Below are positions 1 to 6,795 of a stretch of 17,221 nucleotides of DNA, one piece after another. This DNA is from Clostridia bacterium. GTDB taxonomy: Bacteria > Bacillota > Clostridia > Oscillospirales > CAG-272. Both the position numbers and the translations under genes were made by a program. Under the pieces are notes generated by a model. The model saw nothing but the letters and a program-made list of their open reading frames with translations, had not been told where the DNA came from and made no database searches. The stretch covers positions 1 through 17,221 of the forward strand of contig JAFTIV010000106.1 of assembly GCA_017456685.1 (NCBI GenBank). The letters are read 5' to 3'. The number at the start of each line of letters is the position of its first letter. Positions within the stretch are counted from its first letter, which is position 1.

Positions 1-1
1 T

Positions 2-352
2 CTCGGCTATCACACCCTCGGTGACTGGGACAAGACCGACAGAGAGAGCGTTTCTGCGCTTATCGAGGTTAAGGTTATGCCACAGCGCGACAGAGGCTTT
101 GACAAGATTGCAGAGAAGATTTATAATCACCCGGAGGTAAAGTCGCTCTACCTTATGTCAGGTGGCTTTGATTTTACTGTTATTATTGAGGGCAAGACAA
201 TGAAGGAGGTTGCGTACTTTGTTGCGCAAAAGCTCGCTCCTATTGAATTTGTAACCTCAACCGCAACTCATTTTGTGCTTAAGAAATACAAGGACAAGGG
301 TGTTGTTTATAAAATTCCCGAAATTGACGAAAGAGGTACCTTCCCCCTATGA
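2..352 (+). CDS. Lrp/AsnC family transcriptional regulator, C-terminal part (5' end outside window)
   Basis: The open frame continues to the left edge of the window, so the gene is cut at its 5' end. The ATG at 77 is internal, because the coding frame reads through from base 2 with family-like sequence (LGYHTLGDWDKTDRESV). About 116 residues are visible. They correspond to the ligand-sensing RAM/ACT-like domain of the Lrp/AsnC family: a beta strand (ALIEVKV), a helix (GFDKIAEKIYNHPEV), the conserved SLYLMSGGFDFTVIIEG segment and the terminal strand around THFVLKKYK. The DNA-binding helix-turn-helix would lie upstream and is not seen. The stop overlaps the start of the aminotransferase gene by 4 bp (ATGA), so the two are translationally coupled. 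Lrp-family proteins usually sense amino acids, which suggests, but does not show, that this one controls the adjacent aminotransferase. Confidence 0.9.
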   Translation, partial: LGYHTLGDWDKTDRESVSALIEVKVMPQRDRGFDKIAEKIYNHPEVKSLYLMSGGFDFTVIIEGKTMKEVAYFVAQKLAPIEFVTSTATHFVLKKYKDKGVVYKIPEIDERGTFPL

Positions 353-1515
353 TAGATTACAGCTCGATGCTTTCCCAAACGGTGCAGGACATTAAGCCCT
401 CGGGCATTAGAAAGTTTTTCGATATGCTCGCTGATATGGGCGATGTTGTTGCACTCACAGTAGGTCAGCCCGATTTTGTAACTCCGTGGCATATAAGAGA
501 GGCTGCAATTGACAGCCTTGAAAAGGGAAAGACCTATTATACCTCTAACTCAGGCATGCCTGAGCTAAGAGATGAGATTTCAAGATATATGAAAAGGCGC
601 TTTAGCCTTGACTATCACCGCGACGAGATAATTGTAACAGTTGGCGGAAGCGAGGCGATTGATATTGCTCTGCGCGCTCTTATAAACCCTGGTGACGAGG
701 TTATTTTGCCCGTTCCATCGTTTGTTTGCTATGAGCCGATTGCAAGAATGTGTGGCGCTAAGGTTGTTAAAATAGATACAAAGCTTGAAAACAGCTTTAA
801 GCTAACCGCAAGCGAGCTAAGAGAGGCAATTACAGATAAGACAAAGGTTCTTATTTTGCCATTCCCGAATAACCCCACAGGCGCTATTCTTACAAAGGAG
901 GAGCTTGAGGAGCTTGCCTCAGTGCTTCGCGGAACAAATATCGCGGTTTTGTCCGACGAGATTTATGCAGAGCTTACATATGGAAGGGAGCACACCTCGA
1001 TTGCATCAATTGAGGGCATGCGTGAGCGCACAGTTATTGCAAGCGGATTTTCGAAGGCTTATGCGATGACCGGCTGGCGTCTTGGCTATATTTGCGCGCC
1101 TGCACCTCTTGCTAAGGAGATGCTGAAGCTTCATCAGTTCGCAATTATGTGTGCACCAACCGCATCACAATTTGGCGCGGTTGAGGCTATGAAAAACGGC
1201 GACGAGGACATTGCATATATGCGCGCAGAGTATGATAGACGACGCGTGTTTATTCTTGAGGGGCTTCGCAAGATAGGAATTGAATGCTTTGAGCCAGAGG
1301 GCGCATTCTATATCTACCCGAATATAGGTAAGTTTGGGCTTTCAAGCGAGGAGTTTTGCGAAAGGCTTTTGTACGAGCATCGCTGTGCAATCGTGCCAGG
1401 AACAGCCTTCGGCGAAAGCGGAGAGGGCTTTGCAAGAATTTCATATGCTTACTCACTTAAGCATATAAAGGAAGCGCTTAAGCGCATTGAGGAGTTTGTT
1501 AAAACACTAAAATAA
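349..1515 (+). CDS. PLP-dependent class I/II aminotransferase (aspartate/aromatic aminotransferase-like)
   Basis: 388 residues, the normal length for fold-type I aminotransferases. Visible landmarks are the substrate-recognition stretch VGQPDF (38-43), PNNPTG (173-178), the cofactor-contacting SDEIYAEL (202-209), the Schiff-base lysine Lys236 in SGFSKAYAMTGWRLGY, and the substrate-carboxylate arginine in the C-terminal GFARISYA. The protein should transfer an amino group from an amino acid to a 2-oxo acid in the cytoplasm. The subgroup resembles Bacillus PatA and Clostridia 'aminotransferase class I' proteins; the exact substrate cannot be read from the sequence. The ATG at 349 overlaps the stop of the Lrp-family gene, which fixes the start and shows a two-gene operon. 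A strong intrinsic terminator begins 2 bp after the stop. Confidence 0.93.
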   Translation: MIDYSSMLSQTVQDIKPSGIRKFFDMLADMGDVVALTVGQPDFVTPWHIREAAIDSLEKGKTYYTSNSGMPELRDEISRYMKRRFSLDYHRDEIIVTVGGSEAIDIALRALINPGDEVILPVPSFVCYEPIARMCGAKVVKIDTKLENSFKLTASELREAITDKTKVLILPFPNNPTGAILTKEELEELASVLRGTNIAVLSDEIYAELTYGREHTSIASIEGMRERTVIASGFSKAYAMTGWRLGYICAPAPLAKEMLKLHQFAIMCAPTASQFGAVEAMKNGDEDIAYMRAEYDRRRVFILEGLRKIGIECFEPEGAFYIYPNIGKFGLSSEEFCERLLYEHRCAIVPGTAFGESGEGFARISYAYSLKHIKEALKRIEEFVKTLK

Positions 1516-1516
1516 C

Positions 1517-1552
1517 AAAAATCGCTCGATTGAAAAATCGAGCGATTTTTTT
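1517..1552 (+). terminator. Rho-independent terminator after the aminotransferase gene
   Basis: ATCGCTCGATT at 1521-1531 pairs perfectly with 1536-1546 around a GAAA loop. An A-run before and a T-run after (1547-1552) extend the stem and provide the U tract. The flanking A/T runs make it potentially usable from both strands. Confidence 0.93.
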
Positions 1553-1688
1553 GGTAGCAGGAGCGAAGTGGCGGGGACGCCCCCGCGGGCAGGAAAATGC
1601 GAACTGCGGAGTGCGCATACGAGCGAAGCGAGTATCAAGGTTCTAACCCCAAGCCCCCTGACTCTAAAGGGGGCGGTGAAATGAAATT

Positions 1689-1798
1689 CGTCTAACTCAA
1701 TCCAAAAAGTAGGCTTTTTGGATTTCACCGCGAAGCGATTTCATCTGCAAAGCAGATTTCAACCGTCGCAAGACGGATTTCATTGCGAAGCTTTGCTC
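1689..1798. repeat. Direct repeat copy 1 (about 110 bp, hairpin-containing)
   Basis: This copy is nearly identical to 2118-2227, offset by 429 bp, with only scattered substitutions. It contains consecutive stem-loops: TCCAAAAAG/CTTTTTGGA (1701-1722), CGC-GAA-GCG (1729-1737), ATCTGC-AAA-GCAGAT (1743-1757) and CCGTC-GCAA-GACGG (1763-1776). They are joined by ATTTCA(A/T)-type linkers. On the minus strand the linker reads TTGAAAT. Confidence 0.88.
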
Positions 1799-1922
1799 TG
1801 CCATTTGGCACTGTTTTCATTGATTTATATTTGATGGAAGCCTATACTATCTGTTCTCTCGAACGGGCTTACAATCCCCCCTGCTACGCTGTCCCCCCTT
1901 ACTCTAAAGGGGGCAGGGAAAA

Positions 1923-1956
1923 GAAGAGTGAAGAATGAAGAGTGAAGAATGAAGAG
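1923..1956. repeat. Short tandem repeat, 14-bp unit, about 2.4 copies
   Basis: Two exact copies of GAAGAGTGAAGAAT (1923-1936 and 1937-1950) are followed by GAAGAG. Purine-rich and non-coding. Confidence 0.85.
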
Positions 1957-2006
1957 AAAAGGTAGAAAACGCGCTTACGCACTGTTTTCATTGATTTATA
2001 TTTGGT

Positions 2007-2077
2007 GAAATCCATACTTCGCATGGTTGAAATCCACGCGGTGCGTGGTTGAAATCGAGGCAGAGCCTCGTTGAAAT
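2007..2077 (+). repeat. Periodic hairpin array, 22-bp period, constant TTGAAAT linker
   Basis: Three successive 15-nt hairpins, at 2012-2026 (CCAT/ATGG), 2034-2048 (CCACGC-GGT-GCGTGG) and 2056-2070 (CGAGGC-AGA-GCCTCG), are each followed by the same 7-nt linker TTGAAAT (2027-2033, 2049-2055, 2071-2077). The repeat period is therefore exactly 22 bp. The stems differ in sequence but keep complementarity. The same linker, on the opposite strand, separates the hairpins in the two 110-bp direct repeats. Confidence 0.85.
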
Positions 2078-2117
2078 AAGAACCTGCTACGCAGAACCTT
2101 GTTGCCGCAATAAAACC

Positions 2118-2227
2118 CGTCTAATTCAACCCAAAAAGTAAGCTTTTTGGATTTCATCGCGAAGCGATTTCATCTGCAAAGCAGATTTCAACCGTCGCAA
2201 GACGGATTTCGTTGCGAAGCTAAGCTC
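2118..2227. repeat. Direct repeat copy 2 (about 110 bp), reaching the spoIIE stop codon
   Basis: Second copy of the 1689-1798 element, with the same hairpin series (ATCGC-GAA-GCGAT, ATCTGC-AAA-GCAGAT, CCGTC-GCAA-GACGG). Its right edge overlaps the stop codon of the minus-strand spoIIE gene (2220-2222). Confidence 0.87.
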
Positions 2228-4667
2228 CGCATACCCTTGCAACCCCGACGCTCATATCGTCGCCCTTGACGCTTAGTCTGCCTCGTGCAAGGCTGATTAT
2301 AGCATCGGGAAGGGCGCTAAGCGACACTCTTGCCGTAGTGTCACGCGCGGGGGCAGATGAGGCGGTGCTGATTTTCGAGCCGAGGGCTGAGTTTGCAGGC
2401 GAGAGAATTTGAGTTTGTGAGGCTTTTTGAGGGGGAGTGTCGATTATTTCGTCGTCCTCGACAATTTCAAGCCTCGAAAGATAATCTACAAGGTACTTGC
2501 TGTCGCGCTCGTCGCTTGCTATTCCGTCGCTGACCATAATAACAATATCTCCCTCGCGCAGGTTAAAATCAAGCACCTCGGCATCGAGCTTTCTCATAAT
2601 GCCAATGGGTGCGGTCTTGGAATGAAGCCTAAACACACTTGAGCCCCTCTTTACAAACGACGGGGCAGCTCCGCTCTTGGTAAGGCACGCGCGCTCGCTA
2701 ATGAGGTCAACCTCAAGCAAATCAATGCTTGATGAGCACTCAAGGCTCTTTGCGCGAATAAGATTATTTAGCATAGTCAGGCAAAGCTCCTTGTTTTTAC
2801 AGGTCGCGAGAATTTTTTGCATAAACTCCGCGCAAAGCGAGGATGTGACAGAGGCATCTCTACCGCTTCCCATTCCGTCGCAAAGAAGCATATAGAAGCG
2901 CTCGTCAGCGCCGAAAAACGCACACAGGGTGTCACCGCTTTCCTCACCCGCGTTAAGCGCGCTTGAGCTCTTAAAGAATTCAATATCAATAGAGCGTGCG
3001 CTTTCAAGGGTTAAAAGTCGGCTTCCCGAATGCTCTGTAAGGCTTGGGGTACAGAGCGCACAGCCAAGCGCATCCTCAAGGGAGGCGCGCACCTCGTCAA
3101 GCGAGCATTTCGAGCCCTCTGTGTCTATTCCCGATACAATTATCTTAATTGATGAGCTACCAAGCACCTCAAGCTCTAAATATCTAAGCCCTATCTCGTC
3201 GCAGGCGATGCGTGCCTTTTCTGTAGCTGAGGGATTTGGTGCGCTCGCCTCGTCAAGCTCTGCGCTGAGCTGGTCGATAAGCCTTGATATAAGCTCGTAA
3301 TCCTGAGCGCTGACCTCAAGCTTGTCGCTTTTAAGCCCTGAGCTCTCAATTGAGCGCTTTGCTTCGTTTATTTCGTCCGTGATTTTCTCAATATTCGGGC
3401 ACCTGTGTAGGAATTTTTCGTTAACCGCATCTGTTGAAACGGTCTTTTCGCTAAAGGCACTCTCTGCCATTTTCGCGATATTGTCCTTTGTAGTTATGGT
3501 GTCGCGCTCCCAGCAAATAGAGCGCTTAGGGCAGGAGAAGCAATGCCTTTCACAAATTTCCAGACACAGGTCCTTGTAAAACTCGCGGTCGGGTGTTCTT
3601 GCCCTTGCGCCAAGGTCGCTCAGCATAGCGGAAATTTCCTTAAATGAGGAGCTTATTCCGCCAAGGCTTTCCTTTAGCTCGCCCGTGCGGTGCGAAATGA
3701 CAGCCCCTGTGCCCGTGGCCTTGCCAAGTGCGATTGTCGGCAGAAGGTCGAAGCGGTTGAGTGGGTACATAATAATTGAGGCGAGTAAAAGCTCGGGAAG
3801 CAGATAAACTATCGCCTCATAGCCAGAGGTCAAAATTCCGTAGCCTATGCCGAGCACGAGAGAGCCGACAAGCGAGAGCGCATGAGAGAATTGCCAAAGC
3901 ACAGAGCTGACAAGCGCACCGAGGGCAAAGACAGGCGCAAAGCTCACGCCATGGCAAATTCCAAGCAATGCACCAAGAGCCACGCTATGCGTGCCCTTGA
4001 TTCTCCAAGAGGCATATAAAATTGCACAATAAGATATAACCATCGACACATCAAGCGAGAAAAGCTCTCTGCCACGAAGCGCAAAGACGACCATAAAGAG
4101 AAGCGCACAGGCGTAAATTGCCTTGCTTGAGGGCTCTGCCTCGTCGGCACTTGATAGAGCATAGCATAAAATCGAGGCAAAAACAACAGAGAAGGCGGTC
4201 ACAAAAATGTCGTAGTAGGTAAAGCCACCGAGAGCCACGCGGTAAATTCCAAGCCCGAGCGCGCAAAGGGCGCATATTGCAACGCGCACGGAGGCTCTTT
4301 CGGTGAACAATGTATCCATAAATGCGGGTCTTGAGGCTTCACCTAAGCGAATTCTTTTTGAGCCATTGTCGCTTAGCCACACGCTTCCTACAAGCCTTAT
4401 CGCGATTACAGATAAAAGCGCTATAAGATAGGGCACAAAGCCGTCAATAAACAAAAGCGCACCGATAGAGGCGCCCGCAACGGCAAAGGGGGTTCGTCTT
4501 TTGCACGCACAGCAAAGCACAATTCCAAATGGATAAGTACCAAAGAAAAACCTGACAGGTGTAAGGGCGAGGGCTAAAAGCAGGGTGGCAAGCTCTAAAA
4601 TCAGCTCTTTTGTGTCGGCGCTTGGCGAGGGAAGGCTAAAGCGCCATTTTTTAAATTCCTTATTCAT
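2220..4667 (-). CDS. spoIIE: Stage II sporulation protein E (PP2C-type Ser/Thr phosphatase, membrane protein)
   Basis: In sporulating Bacillota, SpoIIE sits at the asymmetric septum, binds FtsZ and dephosphorylates SpoIIAA to release sigma-F in the forespore. The N-terminal ~300 residues here are a series of hydrophobic segments (around ten helices). A middle region with a cysteine cluster (CERHCFSCPKRSICW) follows. The C-terminal phosphatase domain has DGMGSG (597-602), SDG (713-715) and GDDMSV near 803, which supply the metal-binding aspartates. I chose the start at 4667 (MNKEFKKWRF): AAAGGAG lies 6 nt upstream and family-like sequence begins there. A 38-residue in-frame extension to 4781 has no such support. 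Length is 815 residues, against roughly 827 in B. subtilis. A Ser/Ala/Thr-rich stretch at about 736-786 separates the last two metal motifs, and the tail after DDMSV is very short. The tilS-hpt-ftsH genes often found next to spoIIE are not downstream here. Confidence 0.95.
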   Translation of the reverse strand: MNKEFKKWRFSLPSPSADTKELILELATLLLALALTPVRFFFGTYPFGIVLCCACKRRTPFAVAGASIGALLFIDGFVPYLIALLSVIAIRLVGSVWLSDNGSKRIRLGEASRPAFMDTLFTERASVRVAICALCALGLGIYRVALGGFTYYDIFVTAFSVVFASILCYALSSADEAEPSSKAIYACALLFMVVFALRGRELFSLDVSMVISYCAILYASWRIKGTHSVALGALLGICHGVSFAPVFALGALVSSVLWQFSHALSLVGSLVLGIGYGILTSGYEAIVYLLPELLLASIIMYPLNRFDLLPTIALGKATGTGAVISHRTGELKESLGGISSSFKEISAMLSDLGARARTPDREFYKDLCLEICERHCFSCPKRSICWERDTITTKDNIAKMAESAFSEKTVSTDAVNEKFLHRCPNIEKITDEINEAKRSIESSGLKSDKLEVSAQDYELISRLIDQLSAELDEASAPNPSATEKARIACDEIGLRYLELEVLGSSSIKIIVSGIDTEGSKCSLDEVRASLEDALGCALCTPSLTEHSGSRLLTLESARSIDIEFFKSSSALNAGEESGDTLCAFFGADERFYMLLCDGMGSGRDASVTSSLCAEFMQKILATCKNKELCLTMLNNLIRAKSLECSSSIDLLEVDLISERACLTKSGAAPSFVKRGSSVFRLHSKTAPIGIMRKLDAEVLDFNLREGDIVIMVSDGIASDERDSKYLVDYLSRLEIVEDDEIIDTPPQKASQTQILSPANSALGSKISTASSAPARDTTARVSLSALPDAIISLARGRLSVKGDDMSVGVARVCGA

Positions 4668-4673
4668 AAAAAG

Positions 4674-4680
4674 CTCCTTT
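4674..4680 (-). promoter_or_regulatory. Ribosome binding site deciding the spoIIE start
   Basis: AAAGGAG on the minus strand lies 6 nt before the ATG at 4667. No comparable site precedes the alternative upstream ATG at 4781. Confidence 0.8.
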
Positions 4681-4837
4681 GATGAATATAATATTTGCAA
4701 TTTTATTTTAAATGCTAAGGAGCGCTTAATTTGTCGCTTGCTGGTGTCGCGAAAAATTTTGTTTTGTTGGAATTTGCACACAGGGCTCGCCTTTTTTGAG
4801 AAATTGAAAAAAACAGTCGCAAAAGGTGAATGATTTA

Positions 4838-4866
4838 TTGATTTTACAGCTTAGCTGTGATAAAAT
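4838..4866 (+). promoter_or_regulatory. SigA-type promoter with palindromic operator candidate, upstream of the SLOG gene
   Basis: TTGATT (4838-4843) and TAAAAT (4861-4866) are separated by 17 bp. The spacer contains a perfect 13-bp palindrome, ACAGCT-T-AGCTGT (4846-4858), in the position where a repressor would block polymerase. The gene start is 31 bp beyond the -10 box. Confidence 0.7.
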
Positions 4867-4896
4867 TAAAGGGAAGTCTTTTGAAGGAGAAAATCA

Positions 4897-5385
4897 ATGG
4901 AGAAAAGGGTCAAATGTTGCTTTACAGGTCACCGCGTGCTTGCGCGTGACTTTGATGAAAAATGTATTGATGAGACAATTGAGGCGCTTTATGCCTCTGG
5001 GGTAAGGGTATTTATATCGGGAGGCGCGCTCGGCTTTGATATGCTTGCGGGCTATGCGGTTTTAAGGGCTAAGAAGGTCCATAGCGATATTGAGCTGTGG
5101 CTCTATTTGCCCTGTAGAGATCAGGATGCAAGATGGCGCGAGGACGACAAGAAAAGGCGCGAGGGGCTTATCAAGAGCGCGGATTATATACATTGCCCCG
5201 ATATTCCGTATGATAGCACGGTTATGAAGGCGCGCAACTATAAAATGGTAGATGCGTGCGACTATTGCGTTTCCTATTTCAACGGGAAATATGTCTCAGG
5301 CACAGCACAGACAATCCGCTACGCAAAAAGGACGGGTGTAGCTCTTATAAACCTCGGCACCTATGATTTGAGCAATTTTAAATAA
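4897..5385 (+). CDS. SLOG-superfamily protein, DUF1273/YoqJ-like
   Basis: 162 residues, soluble, no signal peptide. It has the Rossmann-like SLOG layout: strand 1 ending in FTGHR (9-13), the glycine-rich loop FISGGALGFDMLAG (39-52), a mid-region strand with LYLPCRDQDARW, and a late motif SGTAQTIRYAKRTGVALINL. This matches the DUF1273 family (B. subtilis YoqJ and YpsA are relatives). SLOG proteins are thought to bind nucleotides or nucleotide-derived ligands; YpsA has been linked to cell division in Firmicutes, but the biochemical role of the family is not settled. The start is supported by GAAGGAGA at 4883-4890. The gene is transcribed alone, divergently from spoIIE across a 229-bp spacer, and ends in its own terminator. 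I cannot assign a specific function. Confidence 0.85.
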   Translation: MEKRVKCCFTGHRVLARDFDEKCIDETIEALYASGVRVFISGGALGFDMLAGYAVLRAKKVHSDIELWLYLPCRDQDARWREDDKKRREGLIKSADYIHCPDIPYDSTVMKARNYKMVDACDYCVSYFNGKYVSGTAQTIRYAKRTGVALINLGTYDLSNFK

Positions 5386-5390
5386 GCAAG

Positions 5391-5415
5391 AGGCAGTCTG
5401 CTTGACTGCCTTTTA
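5391..5415 (+). terminator. Rho-independent terminator after the SLOG gene
   Basis: AGGCAGTC (5391-5398) pairs with GACTGCCT (5404-5411) around a 5-nt loop. A short T-run starts at the last stem base. Confidence 0.88.
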
Positions 5416-5464
5416 TTGTTACGCGCGCGTTCCATAAAAAAATAAAAAAATATCTATTTATGTC

Positions 5465-5494
5465 TTGACATATTATGAGAATGTGTGATATACT
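5465..5494 (+). promoter_or_regulatory. SigA-type promoter of the branched-chain amino acid transporter operon
   Basis: Consensus -35 TTGACA (5465-5470) and -10 TATACT (5489-5494) are spaced by 18 bp, giving a leader of about 65 nt before the ATG at 5565. The AT-rich leader shows no T-box or other riboswitch motif that I can recognise. Confidence 0.82.
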
Positions 5495-5564
5495 ACATTC
5501 ATTAAATGAGCAAAAGCTATTTAATAACAAAAAATAATTTTTCTAAATAAAGGAGAAAAAGAAA

Positions 5565-6731
5565 ATGAAAAAGACAATTACCAAAATCATCTGTCTTGCT
5601 CTTGCTTGCGTGATGGCTGTTGGATGCTTTGCTTCTTGTAGCGGAGACAAGGAAGAGTTCGTAATCGGCGTTTCCGGTCCTGTTACAGGCGTTGCAGCAG
5701 TTTACGGCGAGGCTGTAAGAAACGCAGCTCAAATGGCAGTAGATGAAATCAACGCAAACGGTGGACTTAATGGAGTAAACTTCAAGCTTGTATTCCTTGA
5801 TGACAAGCACGACGCCGGAAACATCTCAACAAACTATGCTTCTCTTGTAGAGCAGGGTATGCAGGTTTCACTTGGAACTGTTACAACAGCTCCCGGTCGT
5901 GAGTTTACAAAGTATTCTGCACAAGACAATGTATTCTTCCTCACACCATCTGCAACAGGTGACGATATCCCTGGTACAGCTGGTAACGGTTACCAAATGT
6001 GCTTCGCTGATGGCGACCAAGGTAAGGTTGCAGCAGAGTATGTAAACGGACTCTTCACAGGCAACAAGACAATCGGTATTCTTTACAACAGTGCAGACCC
6101 ATATTCAAGCGGTATCTACACTCAGTTCAAGGCATCACTCGCTTCTAACATCACAACAATCGACGCAGCATTCACAGATGATAAGCTCGCTGACTTCAGT
6201 GGTCAAATCAGCCAGCTCGCTTCATGCGACTTCATCTTTATGCCTATCTACTACACACCTGCATCAACATTTATGAAGCAGGCTAAGGACATAATCGCTC
6301 CTAACGCTACTTACTACGGATGCGACGGTCTTGATGGCATTGACGGAAGCATTGACGGCTTCAACATCAGCGAGATTCCTCAAGAAATCTCAATGCTCTC
6401 ACACTTCAACTCAAAGGCAACAGAGGGCGCTGCTAAGACATTTATAGACAACTATGTTGCAAAGTATGGCAAGGACACACTTAGCCAATTCGGCGCAGCT
6501 GCTTATGACTGCGTATATGCAATCTATGGTGCAATGAAGAGCGCTATTGACGGCGGTAAGGAAATTCCTTCCGATATCTCAGCAAGCGAACTTTGCGATA
6601 TACTCAAGGCTGAATTTAACGGTGGCTACACTTACTCAGGTGTTACTGGCTCTAACATTACATGGGGCACAAACGGTAAGGTTCAAAAGAATGCCGTTAA
6701 GTACATTGTAAAGGCGGCAAATGCTCAATAA
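5565..6731 (+). CDS. livJ: Branched-chain amino acid ABC transporter, substrate-binding lipoprotein
   Basis: 388 residues. The N-terminus is a lipoprotein signal: KK-T-I-T-K, a hydrophobic core, then a cysteine. Cys25 in FASC|SGDK is the likelier lipidated residue; Cys21 in AVGC is an alternative. The mature protein begins EEFVIGVSGPVTGVAAVYGEAVRNAAQMAVDEINANGG, the classical start of the LivJ/LivK (periplasmic-binding fold type I) family. It should be tethered outside the membrane and hand leucine, isoleucine or valine to the LivHM channel; another amino acid or amide cannot be excluded. The start follows AAAGGAG with good spacing. It is the first gene of the operon and is separated from livH by a perfect stem-loop, which fits a need for more binding protein than permease. 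Confidence 0.93.
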   Translation: MKKTITKIICLALACVMAVGCFASCSGDKEEFVIGVSGPVTGVAAVYGEAVRNAAQMAVDEINANGGLNGVNFKLVFLDDKHDAGNISTNYASLVEQGMQVSLGTVTTAPGREFTKYSAQDNVFFLTPSATGDDIPGTAGNGYQMCFADGDQGKVAAEYVNGLFTGNKTIGILYNSADPYSSGIYTQFKASLASNITTIDAAFTDDKLADFSGQISQLASCDFIFMPIYYTPASTFMKQAKDIIAPNATYYGCDGLDGIDGSIDGFNISEIPQEISMLSHFNSKATEGAAKTFIDNYVAKYGKDTLSQFGAAAYDCVYAIYGAMKSAIDGGKEIPSDISASELCDILKAEFNGGYTYSGVTGSNITWGTNGKVQKNAVKYIVKAANAQ

Positions 6732-6739
6732 TTGACTGT

Positions 6740-6773
6740 AATTTGCCGACGTGGCTTTCCACGTCGGCAAATT
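6740..6773 (+). promoter_or_regulatory. Intercistronic stem-loop between the binding-protein gene and livH
   Basis: A perfect 15-bp stem (6740-6754 with 6759-6773) closes on a CTTT loop. No T-tract follows, so a full terminator is unlikely. Placed just after the first gene, it would block 3' exonucleases or cause partial termination, raising binding-protein output over permease output, as known for other binding-protein-dependent transporters. Confidence 0.85.
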
Positions 6774-6795
6774 TAAGGTATAGGAGAAACTAAAA

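Larger units (their letters stand above)
1553..2219. repeat. Hairpin-rich intergenic mosaic between convergent genes
   Basis: There is no credible gene in this 667-bp stretch. It holds many short inverted repeats with 3-8 nt loops. Examples are GCGGGG/CCCCGC at 1571-1586, GCCCCCT/AGGGGGC at 1653-1674, and CCCCCTT/AAGGGGG at 1894-1913. The second and third of these share ACTCTAAAGGGGGC (1661-1674 and 1901-1914). A 26-bp sequence at 1808-1833 recurs exactly at 1979-2004. A 14-bp unit GAAGAGTGAAGAAT is repeated about 2.4 times at 1923-1956. A long direct duplication and a periodic hairpin run are listed separately. This looks like an accumulation site for small non-coding repeat elements between two 3' ends, where insertion is tolerated. 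Confidence 0.8.

Noticed and set aside
2007..2077. CRISPR array
   Set aside because: The period is only 22 bp, the constant part is 7 nt and the variable parts are palindromes; no cas genes are present.
4730..4760. Possible Spo0A boxes upstream of spoIIE (TTTGTCGCTT and TGTCGCGAAA)
   Set aside because: They only partly fit the TTTGTCRAAA-type consensus, and no convincing -35/-10 pair could be placed relative to them; such partial matches arise by chance.
4668..4781. Longer spoIIE start at 4781 (38 extra residues)
   Set aside because: There is no ribosome binding site, the sequence is basic and unlike the family, and the internal ATG at 4667 has AAAGGAG at ideal spacing.
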